A stretch of 64,000 nt of DNA. It comes from Oscillospiraceae bacterium. GTDB taxonomy: Bacteria > Bacillota > Clostridia > Oscillospirales > Acutalibacteraceae. The notes beneath the pieces were generated by a model, which did not search any database, had not been told where the DNA came from, and worked only from the letters and a program-made list of their open reading frames with translations. Position numbers and translations under genes: made by a program. Position 1 is the stretch's first letter, and the number at the start of each line of letters is the position of its first letter. This document shows positions 31,957-39,784 of this stretch, in pieces. Location of the stretch: NCBI GenBank assembly GCA_910574935.1, contig CAJTCU010000002.1, positions 124,001 through 188,000 of the forward strand. Reading direction: 5' to 3'.

Positions 31957-32011
31957 AAAAGCCCCCAGCCCTCCCAGCCGAAACATCGGCCCGGGAAAGC
32001 CGGGGGCTTTC
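31957..32011. terminator. Bidirectional terminator
   Basis: AAAGCCCCC ... GGGGGCTTT with an inner CCGGG-type hairpin; it separates the small plus-strand genes from the minus-strand lysis genes. Confidence 0.8.
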
Positions 32012-32019
32012 GTATGCGT

Positions 32020-32433
32020 TTACGCGCTCAACGTCAAGGTACCCACACCCATTTTCTGGTTGCGCACCTCTGCCTCGATGCGGCTCTTGAGGTACTCATT
32101 CAGGTCACCATAGGCAGTTTGCAGATACGTGATGGCCTCGGCGGTGAGCAGATTCTTGGCCTGGGCCACGGCGATCCCCAGGGCCTCCTGCTGGTTCTCT
32201 TTGGTGAACTGCCCGTTCTCCTTCAGCTTGTCCACATACACCTGGCTGGTGTACGTTACGGCGGTGGAGATAGCGTCGGCAGCGGCCTCCAGGTATTTCC
32301 GGGCCGCATCGCTCTCGGACTTCTGGCCCAGATAAGCGGCCAGAGCCTTGAGCCCCTTTCCGATGAACGCCGCGCACACGGGCACGGCGGCCACCAGAAC
32401 GGCCTGCAGTAAAGTTGTCAGAAATTCATTCAT
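32020..32433 (-). CDS. LLH-type phage holin
   Basis: A 137-residue protein with one N-terminal membrane segment (FLTTLLQAVLVAAVPVCAAFIG) and a charged helical C-terminus (ARKYLEAAADAISTAVTYTSQVYVDKLKENG). This is the layout of the LLH holin family. The ATG at 32,433 follows AGGAAGGAAAAAG; the frame is open further upstream but without a better RBS. Next to a second membrane protein and the endolysin it forms the lysis cassette. Confidence 0.8.
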   Translation of the reverse strand: MNEFLTTLLQAVLVAAVPVCAAFIGKGLKALAAYLGQKSESDAARKYLEAAADAISTAVTYTSQVYVDKLKENGQFTKENQQEALGIAVAQAKNLLTAEAITYLQTAYGDLNEYLKSRIEAEVRNQKMGVGTLTLSA

Positions 32434-32446
32434 GTCTTTTTCCTTC

Positions 32447-32776
32447 CTAGCCCATCGGGCCGTCAGTGTTGTTTTCGTTAGTCGTGAAACTATTTGCCTT
32501 TGCGCTCTCAAAGGTAATGCCGCCCTCCCGGTGGTCGGACTTTGCCATGTTCAGGTAGAACGAACACACCACCCCATGCGCTGTCCAGGGCAGGCCCACC
32601 ATCGCCGAGAGCCAGGGCAGCGACCCCGCATAGCCCTTGTAGATGCAGTACGCCGCCAGCAGCAGGCCCCCGAGGGTCACGGCCCAAAGGAGCCAGCGAA
32701 TGTCAGAGATGAGCTGCTTGGAAAAGTCCGGGCGGGTTTTCACCTTGATGGTCTGCTCCTTCATGTGGGCGGGCAT
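32447..32776 (-). CDS. Two-TM phage membrane protein in the lysis cassette
   Basis: A 109-residue protein with two hydrophobic segments (WLLWAVTLGGLLLAAYCIYKG and LPWLSAMVGLPWTAHGVVC). It lies between holin and endolysin genes and its start overlaps the endolysin stop, so it is probably a holin or holin partner. A start at the fifth codon (MKEQTIKV) is possible. Confidence 0.65.
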   Translation of the reverse strand: MPAHMKEQTIKVKTRPDFSKQLISDIRWLLWAVTLGGLLLAAYCIYKGYAGSLPWLSAMVGLPWTAHGVVCSFYLNMAKSDHREGGITFESAKANSFTTNENNTDGPMG

Positions 32777-33741
32777 TACAGCTTCTCCTTGATACGCTTG
32801 GCAAGCACAGCGGCTTTGCAGTCGCTATGGGTCAGGCCCAGCTTGCCGCCGCCCACGCCGCTGATGATCCCCTTGTCCACCAGCTCCTTGATGTCTTTGC
32901 GCCAGTAGCTGGGCACCTCGTCAATGGTGTTGTAGGTGGGATTGATTTCATCGTACATCTTCTTGAAGGTCTTGCCGTCCATGATAGAATCCTCCTTTGC
33001 CGCCGGGTCTTTTGCCGACGCGATTTTGTTGATGTAATCAAGGCATACCCAGCCCTGACCGCAGTAGCCCCAGTTTCCGTCCTCTTTGGTGATGGTGAGC
33101 ACCGTGCCGTCTGGGAAGGTCTTGAGCACCTGGCCGCTGACAGGCTCTTTGCGGCAGTTGAGGCCGTCGTCTGCATTGACCTGCCCCTGGTAAGGCTTAA
33201 AGGGCTCGACGGGTACGTTCAGTTTCTGGTTGACCTCTTTGGCAATCTGGCCCAGGCGGCCATAGATGTAATTGCCGGGGCAGGACTTGTTTTCGTAGTC
33301 CCGGTGCACCGTCAAATTGCAGCCATTCAGATGGTTCATGCGGGTGCTTTTGTCTGTAGACCACACCAGTTTTTGAATACCATTGCGCCTGCAAATGTCC
33401 GCGCACAGCGCAATTAAAGACTTCCAGACGTTGGCGTTAATGGCGTATGGGTAGAAAGCGTCGCTGGCGCATTCGATGGTGATGGCCCGGTGGTCATTCT
33501 CCCAGCTGGACGTACACCAGGAACGGTCCCCCTCGTCCACCACAGTGCAGATGCGGCCGTCGTAGCCGATGCCGTAGTTGCAGCTAGCCCCTTTGGATTC
33601 CCTGCTGAACTCGCTGCACAGAGCGTCAATGCCCATCTGCCCCACTACACAGTGTATGGTGATGGTGTCGATTTTGTGATTGCGCGGGCTGTTGCGGTTG
33701 GGGCTTATCAACCGCTTGCGGCTTAAGGCGCTGTTACTCAT
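32776..33741 (-). CDS. Phage endolysin, N-acetylmuramoyl-L-alanine amidase
   Basis: A 321-residue lysin. The Amidase_2 domain covers about residues 1-165, with DTITIHCVVGQM, NYGIGYDGRI, AITIECASDA and NLTVHRDYENKSCPGNYI giving the zinc ligands (His, His, Cys region). An SH3-like segment follows (NADDGLNCRKEPVSGQVLKTF to GQGWVCLDYI). The end (YWRKDIKELVDKGIISGVG) resembles half an SLH repeat. The ATG at 33,741 follows AAAGGAGCGG. It appears intact although the tail genes are not. Confidence 0.9.
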   Translation of the reverse strand: MSNSALSRKRLISPNRNSPRNHKIDTITIHCVVGQMGIDALCSEFSRESKGASCNYGIGYDGRICTVVDEGDRSWCTSSWENDHRAITIECASDAFYPYAINANVWKSLIALCADICRRNGIQKLVWSTDKSTRMNHLNGCNLTVHRDYENKSCPGNYIYGRLGQIAKEVNQKLNVPVEPFKPYQGQVNADDGLNCRKEPVSGQVLKTFPDGTVLTITKEDGNWGYCGQGWVCLDYINKIASAKDPAAKEDSIMDGKTFKKMYDEINPTYNTIDEVPSYWRKDIKELVDKGIISGVGGGKLGLTHSDCKAAVLAKRIKEKL

Positions 33742-33755
33742 ATTTGCCGCTCCTT

Positions 33756-34016
33756 TCACTCCTTGATTGCGAAGTTCTCCCACTTCTTGTACACGTCCAC
33801 ATACATCTCGCGCTTATCTCCGTTGTAGGTAACCTCTTAGTACATCCCGTCGGGAACCGTGGTACTCAGCAGGGCCTTGTTGTTCTGCAAAGCTTTACAC
33901 AGCCAGACCACATACACATCGTCCATGCTGATTAAGACGTTATCGGTCTTCTCGGCATGGCTGTTGAAGTAATCTTGAACTGCTGCCTTACATTTTGCTA
34001 CGAACTGGTCATTCAT
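33756..34016 (-). pseudogene. DUF6275-like phage gene with in-frame stop
   Basis: The frame reads MNDQFVAKCKAAVQDY ... LLSTTVPDGMY, then a TAA (33,837-33,839), and continues without shift as EVTYNGDKREMYVDVYKKW to a normal stop. The continuation fits the family, so the TAA replaces a residue of an originally 86-residue protein. A truncated 59-residue product is expected. RBS and start are intact. Confidence 0.75.
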
Positions 34017-34515
34017 GATGAACCTCTCCTTCCTGTAAAAAATCATGCTTCTTTAGACGTTCTTTGTAGTTCTCCCGGATGTTCTCAATGGCCAATACGG
34101 CCCGGTTGTTGGGGTAATCCGGGTGATCGTTACAGAACCGCTCATAGGCGTCTATCTCAGCTAACGCCTCAATAAATTCCTCTTTTGTGTGGTCAATGGA
34201 GCGCAAAAGTTCGTTGTTGAAGCGCAGAATTTCCATTCTATGCTTATCCGCTTCCCGCTTATCATCCGCGTCGATGTGCTCATCCAGACGTACTTCCAGT
34301 GTATCCAGCTTTTTCTGGGCTTCCTGCTGGGCCAGTGTCACTTCGTCCAGCTTCTCAAGCACGTCACTGTTTGCGGCCCGGCCCAAGTGCCCCAGCAGCC
34401 GCTTGAAGAATTTCCCCAGCGCCGACCAGGGGCTTATCTTTATGGGGGAAATCTGCACCAGAAGCATGGCAACGGCCAAAACACTGCCCCCGGCGAAAAG
34501 GTTTCCGAGTGTCAA
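34009..34515 (-). CDS. Phage protein with TM anchor and coiled coil
   Basis: A 168-residue protein with one N-terminal membrane segment (FAGGSVLAVAMLLVQISPI) and a long charged helical region (VTLAQQEAQKKLDTLEVRLDEH, and onwards to residue 165). Such proteins are common between tail and lysis genes in Clostridia prophages, but the function is not known. The TTG start follows a weak CAGGTGAT. It overlaps the next gene by 8 bp. Confidence 0.65.
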   Translation of the reverse strand: MTLGNLFAGGSVLAVAMLLVQISPIKISPWSALGKFFKRLLGHLGRAANSDVLEKLDEVTLAQQEAQKKLDTLEVRLDEHIDADDKREADKHRMEILRFNNELLRSIDHTKEEFIEALAEIDAYERFCNDHPDYPNNRAVLAIENIRENYKERLKKHDFLQEGEVHHE

Positions 34516-34547
34516 ATTATATCACCTGCCTTACTTCCAAATGGAAC

Positions 34548-34576
34548 TTGACGCCACGCCCATTTGGACATATAAT
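34548..34576 (+). promoter_or_regulatory. Sigma-A promoter for an XRE regulator
   Basis: TTGACG (34,548-34,553), 17-bp spacer, TATAAT (34,571-34,576). An inverted repeat GGCCAATTGGCC lies just downstream (34,589-34,600) and could be the regulator's own operator. Confidence 0.8.
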
Positions 34577-34618
34577 GACGCTATTACGGCCAATTGGCCG
34601 CAAAAAAAGAGGTGCAAT

Positions 34619-34897
34619 ATGTACAACGACACACTGCTGGTTGACGAAAATCCACCAGTTGGGGAGACAGGTTACGTGTATGTTATTCCCGAGCACCGCT
34701 ACCTGTTCTACCAGCGCGAGGCTCTTGGGCTTACCCAACAGGCCGTAGCGAACGCCGCCGGAATCAACATCAGGCAGTACCAACGGCTGGAAAGCGGTGA
34801 ACGCTCCATGTCCTCCACCAGTTTGCGGATTGGGCTGGCTGTTTGTGATGTCCTACAGCTTGACCCGCATCGTTTTGTCCTTCCACCAAAGACATAA
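34619..34897 (+). CDS. XRE-family regulator
   Basis: A 92-residue protein with an N-terminal strand region (TLLVDENPPVGETGYVYVI) and an HTH (ALGLTQQAVANAAGINIRQYQRLESG). The C-terminal LRIGLAVCDVLQLDPHRFVLP completes the fold. The ATG at 34,619 follows AGAGGTG. It is a moron-like single gene, with its own promoter and terminator, set against the direction of the phage genes. Confidence 0.85.
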   Translation: MYNDTLLVDENPPVGETGYVYVIPEHRYLFYQREALGLTQQAVANAAGINIRQYQRLESGERSMSSTSLRIGLAVCDVLQLDPHRFVLPPKT

Positions 34898-34934
34898 AGC
34901 AAAGGGCCGCCCAATCGGACGGCCCTTTGCTTTT
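34896..34934. terminator. Bidirectional terminator
   Basis: Perfect stem AAGCAAAGGGCCG / CGGCCCTTTGCTT followed by T residues, starting at the stop codon of the XRE gene. Confidence 0.9.
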
Positions 34935-34942
34935 CGAAGCGT

Positions 34943-35059
34943 TTACACCTCCACTTCCAGATCGGCGAGGATTTCTTTCACCTGCTCCCAGATGAGAGCG
35001 GGTACCTGTTCCAAGGTTTTGCGGCCCTTAATGATCAAAGTCGCGTACACAACCGCCAT
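34943..35059 (-). CDS. CD1375-like small phage protein, copy A
   Basis: A 38-residue protein, MAVVYATLIIKGRKTLEQVP then a helical end (LIWEQVKEILADLEVEV). The family is found behind baseplate or tail-fibre genes in Clostridia prophages; the function is unknown. AAGGAGG lies ahead of the ATG. A paralogue follows the same pattern upstream. Confidence 0.75.
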   Translation of the reverse strand: MAVVYATLIIKGRKTLEQVPALIWEQVKEILADLEVEV

Positions 35060-35115
35060 GATTTCCACCTCCTTCCGCAGCAAAAATCTTAAAATTCTCT
35101 TCCGGAGTCTACTCA

Positions 35116-35220
35116 TTATTTTGCCTCCAACAGAACCTCAACCTCCGCCCGAAGATGGGCCGGAACATCCTCTAAAGTTTTCCGGCCACGGCGAATCAAG
35201 TTAGCGTAGATTGCCGCCAT
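35116..35220 (-). CDS. CD1375-like small phage protein, copy B
   Basis: A 34-residue paralogue of copy A: MAAIYANLIRRGRKTLEDVP then RAEVEVLLEAK. Its ATG overlaps the stop of the coiled-coil gene (TAATG). Two tandem copies indicate a local duplication. Confidence 0.75.
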   Translation of the reverse strand: MAAIYANLIRRGRKTLEDVPAHLRAEVEVLLEAK

Positions 35221-35402
35221 TACACATCACCCCCTAACATAGCTTCATAGACATCACAAAGGGCTAACTGCGTATCCTCCAGCTGATTCTCCAGGGCTGT
35301 CACTTTAGCCTGTAACGCCTGATTTTCAGCGGCTAGCTGCTCGTTGGTCTTGCGCTTTTGCAGCTCTCTAATTGAGTCCTTTCTATGCACAATCACGCCC
35401 AT
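35220..35402 (-). CDS. Small coiled-coil phage protein
   Basis: A 60-residue protein with a predicted coiled coil (NEQLAAENQALQAKVTALEN) of the XkdX/XkdW-associated kind seen near phage tail-fibre genes. The ATG at 35,402 lies inside the end of the baseplate J fragment. The RBS is weak, so translation coupling is likely. Confidence 0.6.
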   Translation of the reverse strand: MGVIVHRKDSIRELQKRKTNEQLAAENQALQAKVTALENQLEDTQLALCDVYEAMLGGDV

Positions 35403-35808
35403 TATTTGGAATCTTGATGTGTACGTCCTCCACAGTCTCCCAAACCGGCCCGCTGGGGCTGGTAACACGGGTGTCCTTTGCCACCAAAATGGCGCTGAGT
35501 TGGGGCTCAGAAATATGGAAGCGCTGGGTGCACACCGCCGCCTGGGCCTGGGGCCGCTTAGGCAGATACATGAGCTGGGCCAGGGCGTCCAGGTTTTCCC
35601 CCTCCGCCCGGCTGGGGATGTTCTGGTTGCCGGTATAGTTGTTCAGTACCCGCTCGTGGGTGAGGATGCTGGCCACCCACTGAATAAGCACCCTCTCCGG
35701 GCTGCTGGGGTAGACCGTTTCGCCGGTGATTTGCTGGTAGACCTGCACGAGCAAAGACACCAGCGCGGCTGCGTTGGTATCGATGAATTGGTATTGGGGA
35801 TTGCGCAT
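35383..35808 (-). pseudogene. Truncated baseplate J-like protein
   Basis: The 141 residues match the N-terminal part of Clostridia baseplate J proteins: YQFIDTNAAALVSLLVQVY, LIQWVASILTHERVLNNYTGNQN, AEGENLDALAQLMYL and a strand region ending WETVEDVHIKIP. Family members usually exceed 340 residues; here the frame stops after NNGRDCA and the next gene is unrelated. The central and C-terminal parts, and the tail-fibre genes normally following, have been deleted. The ATG follows GAAAGGGGAAG. Confidence 0.8.
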
Positions 35809-35850
35809 ACGGCTTCCCCTTTCAAAATGAAAAAGCTCCGGCCCTGTCAC

Positions 35851-35976
35851 TTGACATTGCCGGCGCTTGTGGTATAATGAAAGTAGAGAAAGGCACCGCC
35901 GATAGACGGTTGGCCCGATTAATAGTTACTCTTTAAAAAGTAACCGCAAACCTTAGCCTGGAGCGGTTACTTTTTT
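35851..35976 (+). ncRNA. Antisense RNA of the type I toxin-antitoxin locus
   Basis: A promoter with TTGACA (35,851-35,856), 16-bp spacer and TATAAT (35,873-35,878) should start an RNA at about 35,885. It ends at a terminator (stem AGTAACCGC / GCGGTTACT, then T6) at 35,939-35,976. The RNA overlaps the 3' end of the toxin gene in antisense, including the stop codon. Its 5' part carries GACGGTTGGCCC, which also occurs in the toxin leader. No open frame of note is present. Confidence 0.75.
35939..35976. terminator. Shared bidirectional terminator of toxin and antisense RNA
   Basis: Stem AGTAACCGC (35,939-35,947) and GCGGTTACT (35,963-35,971), with T6 on one side and an A-rich run on the other; the toxin stop codon (35,967-35,969) lies in the stem. 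Confidence 0.8.
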
Positions 35977-36059
35977 GCACTGTTGATGAGTGCTACCAAC
36001 AGTGGAACGATGATGGCAAGAACCATCATCACTATCGATAACGTCTCGTAAGTGCTCAT
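35967..36059 (-). CDS. Type I toxin, Hol_Tox-like 30-residue membrane peptide
   Basis: The peptide starts MSTYETLSIVMMVLAIIVP and ends LINSAKK: an N-terminal MSTYE, one membrane helix and a short basic tail, as in the putative holin-like toxin family (PF16935). A strong AAAGGAGG lies 8 nt ahead of the ATG. The leader is about 125 nt and structured. The promoter at 36,191-36,218 is near consensus. An antisense RNA converges from the other side. Expression without the antisense RNA would depolarise the membrane. It interrupts the phage tail genes between gp25 and baseplate J. Confidence 0.85.
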   Translation of the reverse strand: MSTYETLSIVMMVLAIIVPLLVALINSAKK

Positions 36060-36190
36060 TAGCTAGCCCTCCTTTCCAGTCGATTCCCTTTCGGGTTTCT
36101 ATGTAATCAGAGGGTCCAGACCCTCTGGAGAGGGCCAACCGTCCACCGTTATGGCAGTACCTTTCGCCTCCCTTTTCGGGGGGCATTTCT

Positions 36191-36218
36191 ATTATACCAG
36201 CTTGTCAGAACTTGTCAA
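36191..36218 (-). promoter_or_regulatory. Toxin promoter
   Basis: Read on the minus strand: TTGACA (36,218-36,213), 16-bp spacer, TATAAT (36,196-36,191). It lies just outside the 3' end of the gp25 gene. Confidence 0.85.
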
Positions 36219-36221
36219 ATC

Positions 36222-36545
36222 TTATTCCCCCACCGGGATCTCCACCTCCACCGTAGGCGTCAGCCTTCCCGGCTCCAGAGGATTCTCCGCGAAGCGGATA
36301 TTTACCATCGCCGCCCGAGGCTCCCAGCTCTCGATGGCCTCCCGCACCTCGCCGATCATCATGACTTTGGCCACCGGCATGGGCTTGTCCAAAAACTCCT
36401 GGGACAGGCCGAAGTCCCGGTAAAAGGGCACCGAGCCCTTTGGCGTGGCCAGAATCAGCGCAATGTTTTGCAGCACGGCGTTCACTGTTTCCGATTCGTT
36501 CAGCCGGATGTTTCCCAGGTCCGTGGCGCTCACTGGATAGCTCAT
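36222..36545 (-). CDS. Phage baseplate wedge protein gp25-like
   Basis: A 107-residue gp25/IraD-type protein. NIRLNESETVNAVLQNIALILATPKG is the first helix-strand unit, and VPFYRDFGLSQEFLDKPM and EVREAIESWEPRAAMVNI are the conserved core. gp25 joins the baseplate to the tail sheath in contractile phages. The ATG follows AAGGTGAG. It lies directly behind the GpU-like gene. Confidence 0.85.
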   Translation of the reverse strand: MSYPVSATDLGNIRLNESETVNAVLQNIALILATPKGSVPFYRDFGLSQEFLDKPMPVAKVMMIGEVREAIESWEPRAAMVNIRFAENPLEPGRLTPTVEVEIPVGE

Positions 36546-36554
36546 AGACTCACC

Positions 36555-36953
36555 TTACGATTTCAAATATTCTTGCAGATCTAAAAATACTTCGGCGGCA
36601 ATTGGGCTGCCCTTGCGGTCGTGAGCGGTGATTTTGGCGCTGTGCTTTTCCACATTCCAGCGATACTTGCCGTAGGCCTTGTCTCCAATCACCAGCCGCA
36701 CAGCCTCTCCGCCGCGTTCCAGCTTGAAAAATTTCGCGATCTCCGCCACCATGTCCACCCCCGGCTCCCGAACCAGGGTAACGGTGAATTTCATAGTGTC
36801 CGGGTCAACGCCGGTAAACTCCGTCAGGGCGTTCATGTTGTGCCGCTGGTGGACCGCGTACCGGGCCGAGCCGGACCACTCCATATCACGAATGGTCTCG
36901 ACAGTCTCCTCCGACACCTGAAAGATGATGTCGCCCAGGCATCCGATCACCAT
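36555..36953 (-). CDS. Phage P2 GpU-like tail protein
   Basis: A 132-residue protein of the GpU (tail terminator) type: MVIGCLGDIIFQVSEE, then MEWSGSARYAVHQRHNMNALTE and VIGDKAYGKYRW. In P2-like tails GpU acts at the tail end and in length determination. The start follows GAGGGG. It comes between late-control D and gp25, the normal order. Confidence 0.8.
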   Translation of the reverse strand: MVIGCLGDIIFQVSEETVETIRDMEWSGSARYAVHQRHNMNALTEFTGVDPDTMKFTVTLVREPGVDMVAEIAKFFKLERGGEAVRLVIGDKAYGKYRWNVEKHSAKITAHDRKGSPIAAEVFLDLQEYLKS

Positions 36954-36963
36954 ATAAATCCCC

Positions 36964-37822
36964 TCAAATCAGGTTGGTATCTTCCTCAATCCGCCCCAGA
37001 ATGTACCCGTCGCTGTCGTGGCAGGGCAGGAACAGGGCGAGGACCATGTCGTTCACCCGGGCGAGGCCCTCAATCTTTTTGCCGGTCAGCGGGTTGGAAT
37101 AGCTCACCCGACAGGACGCATATTGGGCGCCCTGCGGTGCTGGTACGCAGGCTGTAGCTCAGGTAGTCCCGGCCCTTCTGGATGGTACGTACCGGGGCTT
37201 TTTTCTCGAACTTGCTCTGGCCGAAAATCATCAACAGCTTGTCTGTGGATTTCAGAGATAGCTCAGCGTCCCGACACAGCCGTTCCAATAGCTTGATGTC
37301 GCTCTGCTTGTGCTGCTCGATACGGTCGTAGCTGGGGTTGTGGCTGGACTCATACATACACTTCATGCCGTTGGCTCCGGCGGTCTCATGGGCCATGCCG
37401 GAGAGGGTATCGCTTTCCCAGGCCTTTGTTTTCTTGGTCTGCCGGATGGAGCTGGAAAAGGGCAGTGCCGTTGCCTTGACCACCACCACCGAGGGCGGGC
37501 CGGAGGCCTCCACGCTGTCCGGCTCGAACTCCCCGCAGGGCAGGCGAATGTCCCTTCCGCCGCCAAGAACAGCAGAGCTGCTCTTCCAGTTTTCCATGAC
37601 GATATCTGCCTTGACTTTGAACTTCCCGCTGGCAGCGGCGTTCATCTTCTCTCGCCAGAGCCCCGCCCGGTCCTGGAGGCAGATTTGCAGGTCGTCCCCT
37701 TCGCCGTCCTCGTTGTCGGTGTAGCAGAGATTGAGAAAATAGGGCCGGAGGCTTTTTGTGATGTTTACGCCTTGAAAAGTGATGTCCCCAAAGGTTCGGC
37801 GGGAAAGGCTTTCAGCACTCAT
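36964..37822 (-). pseudogene. Late control D protein, frameshifted
   Basis: The first 230 residues match GPD/late control D: FGDITFQGVNITKSLRPYF, DEGEGDDLQICLQDRAGLW-like, then LLERLCRDAELSLKSTDKLLMIF and GRDYLSYSLRTSTAG. At 37,130-37,132 one extra base in a run of three shifts the frame. In the other frame the protein continues AQYASCRVSYSNPLTGKK to a normal end at 36,964. A shortened, altered protein of 250 residues is expected, unless ribosomes slip at the run. GPD forms part of the baseplate hub. Confidence 0.8.
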
Positions 37823-37847
37823 AAATCTGCCTCCTTTTGGAAAAAGC

Positions 37848-37876
37848 TTGACCTCCCGCGAGATTTACGTTAAAAT
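37848..37876 (+). promoter_or_regulatory. Promoter for a small plus-strand gene
   Basis: TTGACC (37,848-37,853), 17-bp spacer, TAAAAT (37,871-37,876), then AAAGGGGG and ATG at 37,908. Confidence 0.7.
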
Positions 37877-37907
37877 ATAGATAGATTCAAAGAAAGGGGG
37901 CCCATTT

Positions 37908-38066
37908 ATGCCGCCCAGTGAAAAAGAATTGATCATGTACCAGAAATCCACCGCATATGACCTGATTGGCCTGATCAAAAGCTCCGGGGGAGCGGATAAA
38001 ACCTACACGCCAGATGAGCTGGAGGAATTGATCAGGGCCTACATCAAGGGCCTGGAAGAAAAGTAG
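37908..38066 (+). CDS. 52-residue helical protein within the tail region
   Basis: A small protein (SEKELIMYQKSTAYDLIGLI and YTPDELEELIRAYIKGLEEK) with its own promoter and RBS, lying against the tail genes. It is intact and may be a moron gene. No function is recognised. Confidence 0.65.
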   Translation: MPPSEKELIMYQKSTAYDLIGLIKSSGGADKTYTPDELEELIRAYIKGLEEK

Positions 38067-38202
38067 ATAACCCGCTGGGGCCAGGTGAACGCCTGGCTCT
38101 TTTTTATTGCTTCCTCGGCGGCAAGCCTTCCATGCCGCTCTCATTCCCCACCTCCGGCAGTGTCAGCACAATGCCCGCCGGGCTGGGAGGTGGTGTGGGT
38201 GT

Positions 38203-39457
38203 TCATCCGTACCGCCTCCTTGCTGAATCCATGGCATACTCCTCCCTCACCTGGCGCACCCGGGCCTCGAATTCCGCGCTGTACTCCCAGAGCTTTGCCA
38301 CGGCCTTGGGGGTGGCGTTACCCTCAAACTGGAAGTAAATCTGCACCACAACCGATTCCTCGCCAGAGGGGCCGGCCGGAGCCGCGCTCAATGCCGACTG
38401 CCTCTGCATGGCTGCGGTCTGCGTGGCGTTTACCACCTGCTCCCCGCCCTGGAAGAACACCAGCTGGGGGCCGTTCTCGCCCACCATCGCGAAGCAAGGC
38501 TCGGCGTCTGTGGTCCCCGTGGCATAGCCGCGGCGGCTTTCTTCGCCGCGCTGAAAGCCACCACCCCGGCGGGGACCGCGCCCACAGCCCCGGCGGTCCC
38601 CATGAGGACCTTTTCCAAAACAGGATGCTCCTGGATTATCGTATCAATGAAAGATATGACCCCTGTTCCAGCCTGGGTCAAAAGGCGTATTGGGGGCATG
38701 AACTCTTCGCCAATGGTCAGGCTCAGGCCGTCCGTGGCGGACTCTAGCAGGGTCAGGTCACCGGCCTGGTTGTCCAGCTTGATGTTTGCCATACGCGGGG
38801 CGGCCCCGGCAGAGTTATAAATGCTCTGGGTCAAGCTCTGGGTCAAGCTCTGGTAGTCGGCCTCGCTGGCGCTGATGATGGCCAGCATCCCCAACATGGT
38901 CTCTTTACCGAAGATGGTACTTGCCGCCGCGGACTGTTCCGCCTCACTCATGCCGTAGAATGCACCCCGAAGATTGCCCACCATGTCCAGCATGGGCAGC
39001 ATTTTACCGTTGGAATCGGTCAGGCTGATAGGCAGCCGCTCCATCTCGGCTGCCCGTTTTTCCGTAGGCGCGGCCAGATTGGCAATCGCCGTTTTCAGCG
39101 TGGTGCCCGCCTGGCTGCCCTTGATGCCCGCGTTGGCCATGAGACCCAGAGATACGGCGGCGTCCTCGGCAGAGTAGCCCAAAGTGCCGTACAGCGGCGC
39201 CACATACTTAAAGCTCTCCCCCAGCAGGAATACATTGGTGTTGGATTTGGAGGAGGCCGAGCCAGCACGTCCACAAACTGGCCCGTGTCGGCGACGGTGA
39301 GGCCTTGTCGGTGGCGATGTCCGCCACTCCTGCCAGGTCCAGCACGCCGGGCATACCCGCCAGCATCTGCTGGGCGTTCCACCCGGCCATGCCCATGTAG
39401 CACATAGCCTGGCCGGACTCGTCCGCCGTAAACTTGGTGGAGGCTTCCAGCTCCCCA
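38203..39457 (-). pseudogene. Tape measure protein remnant with several frameshifts
   Basis: Pieces of one tail tape measure protein are spread over three frames. From the N-terminal side they are LEASTKFTADESGQAMCYM ... MPGVLDLAGVADIATD; ADTGQFVDVLA; SNTNVFLLGESFKYVAPLYGT and onwards to VLMGTAGAVGAVPAGVVAFSAAKKAA; and finally MVGENGPQLVFFQGGEQVV to the end. The repeat-rich centre of a normal tape measure (often over 800 residues) is missing. The gene cannot make a working tail. Confidence 0.8.
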
Positions 39458-39757
39458 CATACCGTTGGCGTCCCGGGTGGCACAGGCCCGTACGGCCATC
39501 ATCGTCATGAACTCCCAGGAATGGTGGGGGTGCATGAGGTTCTTCAGCCGGTGGTTCAGCTCTGCCTCAATGGCGATGGTGTCCTCACCACTGAGAGATC
39601 TGAAATCAAAGTGCAGCGCCCCAACAATGGTGTTCTCATAGGTGAAGGGCTTGTTCAACCTGCGGGTAAATACAGAAGGATCGGGGTCCTCCTGGGCTTC
39701 CTGCTCCAAAGCCTCTACCTGTTCCATCTCGTCCTTTATCAAGGTTTCTTTTGCCAT
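39458..39757 (-). pseudogene. Tail assembly chaperone, fused to tape-measure debris
   Basis: The first 100 residues (KDEMEQVEALEQEAQEDP, FTYENTIVGALHFDFRSLSG, MHPHHSWEFMTMMAVRACA) match a Mu gp41-like phage tail assembly protein. At about 39,458 the sequence passes directly into the tape measure, so the end of this gene and the beginning of the next were lost in one deletion. AAAGGAGAG precedes the ATG. Confidence 0.75.
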
Positions 39758-39784
39758 GATGAATCTCTCCTTTACAAAAACAAG

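Noticed and set aside
34187-34897. A 236-codon plus-strand frame ending in the XRE regulator
   Set aside because: The first 144 codons run antisense to the coiled-coil phage gene; promoter and RBS place the real start at 34,619.
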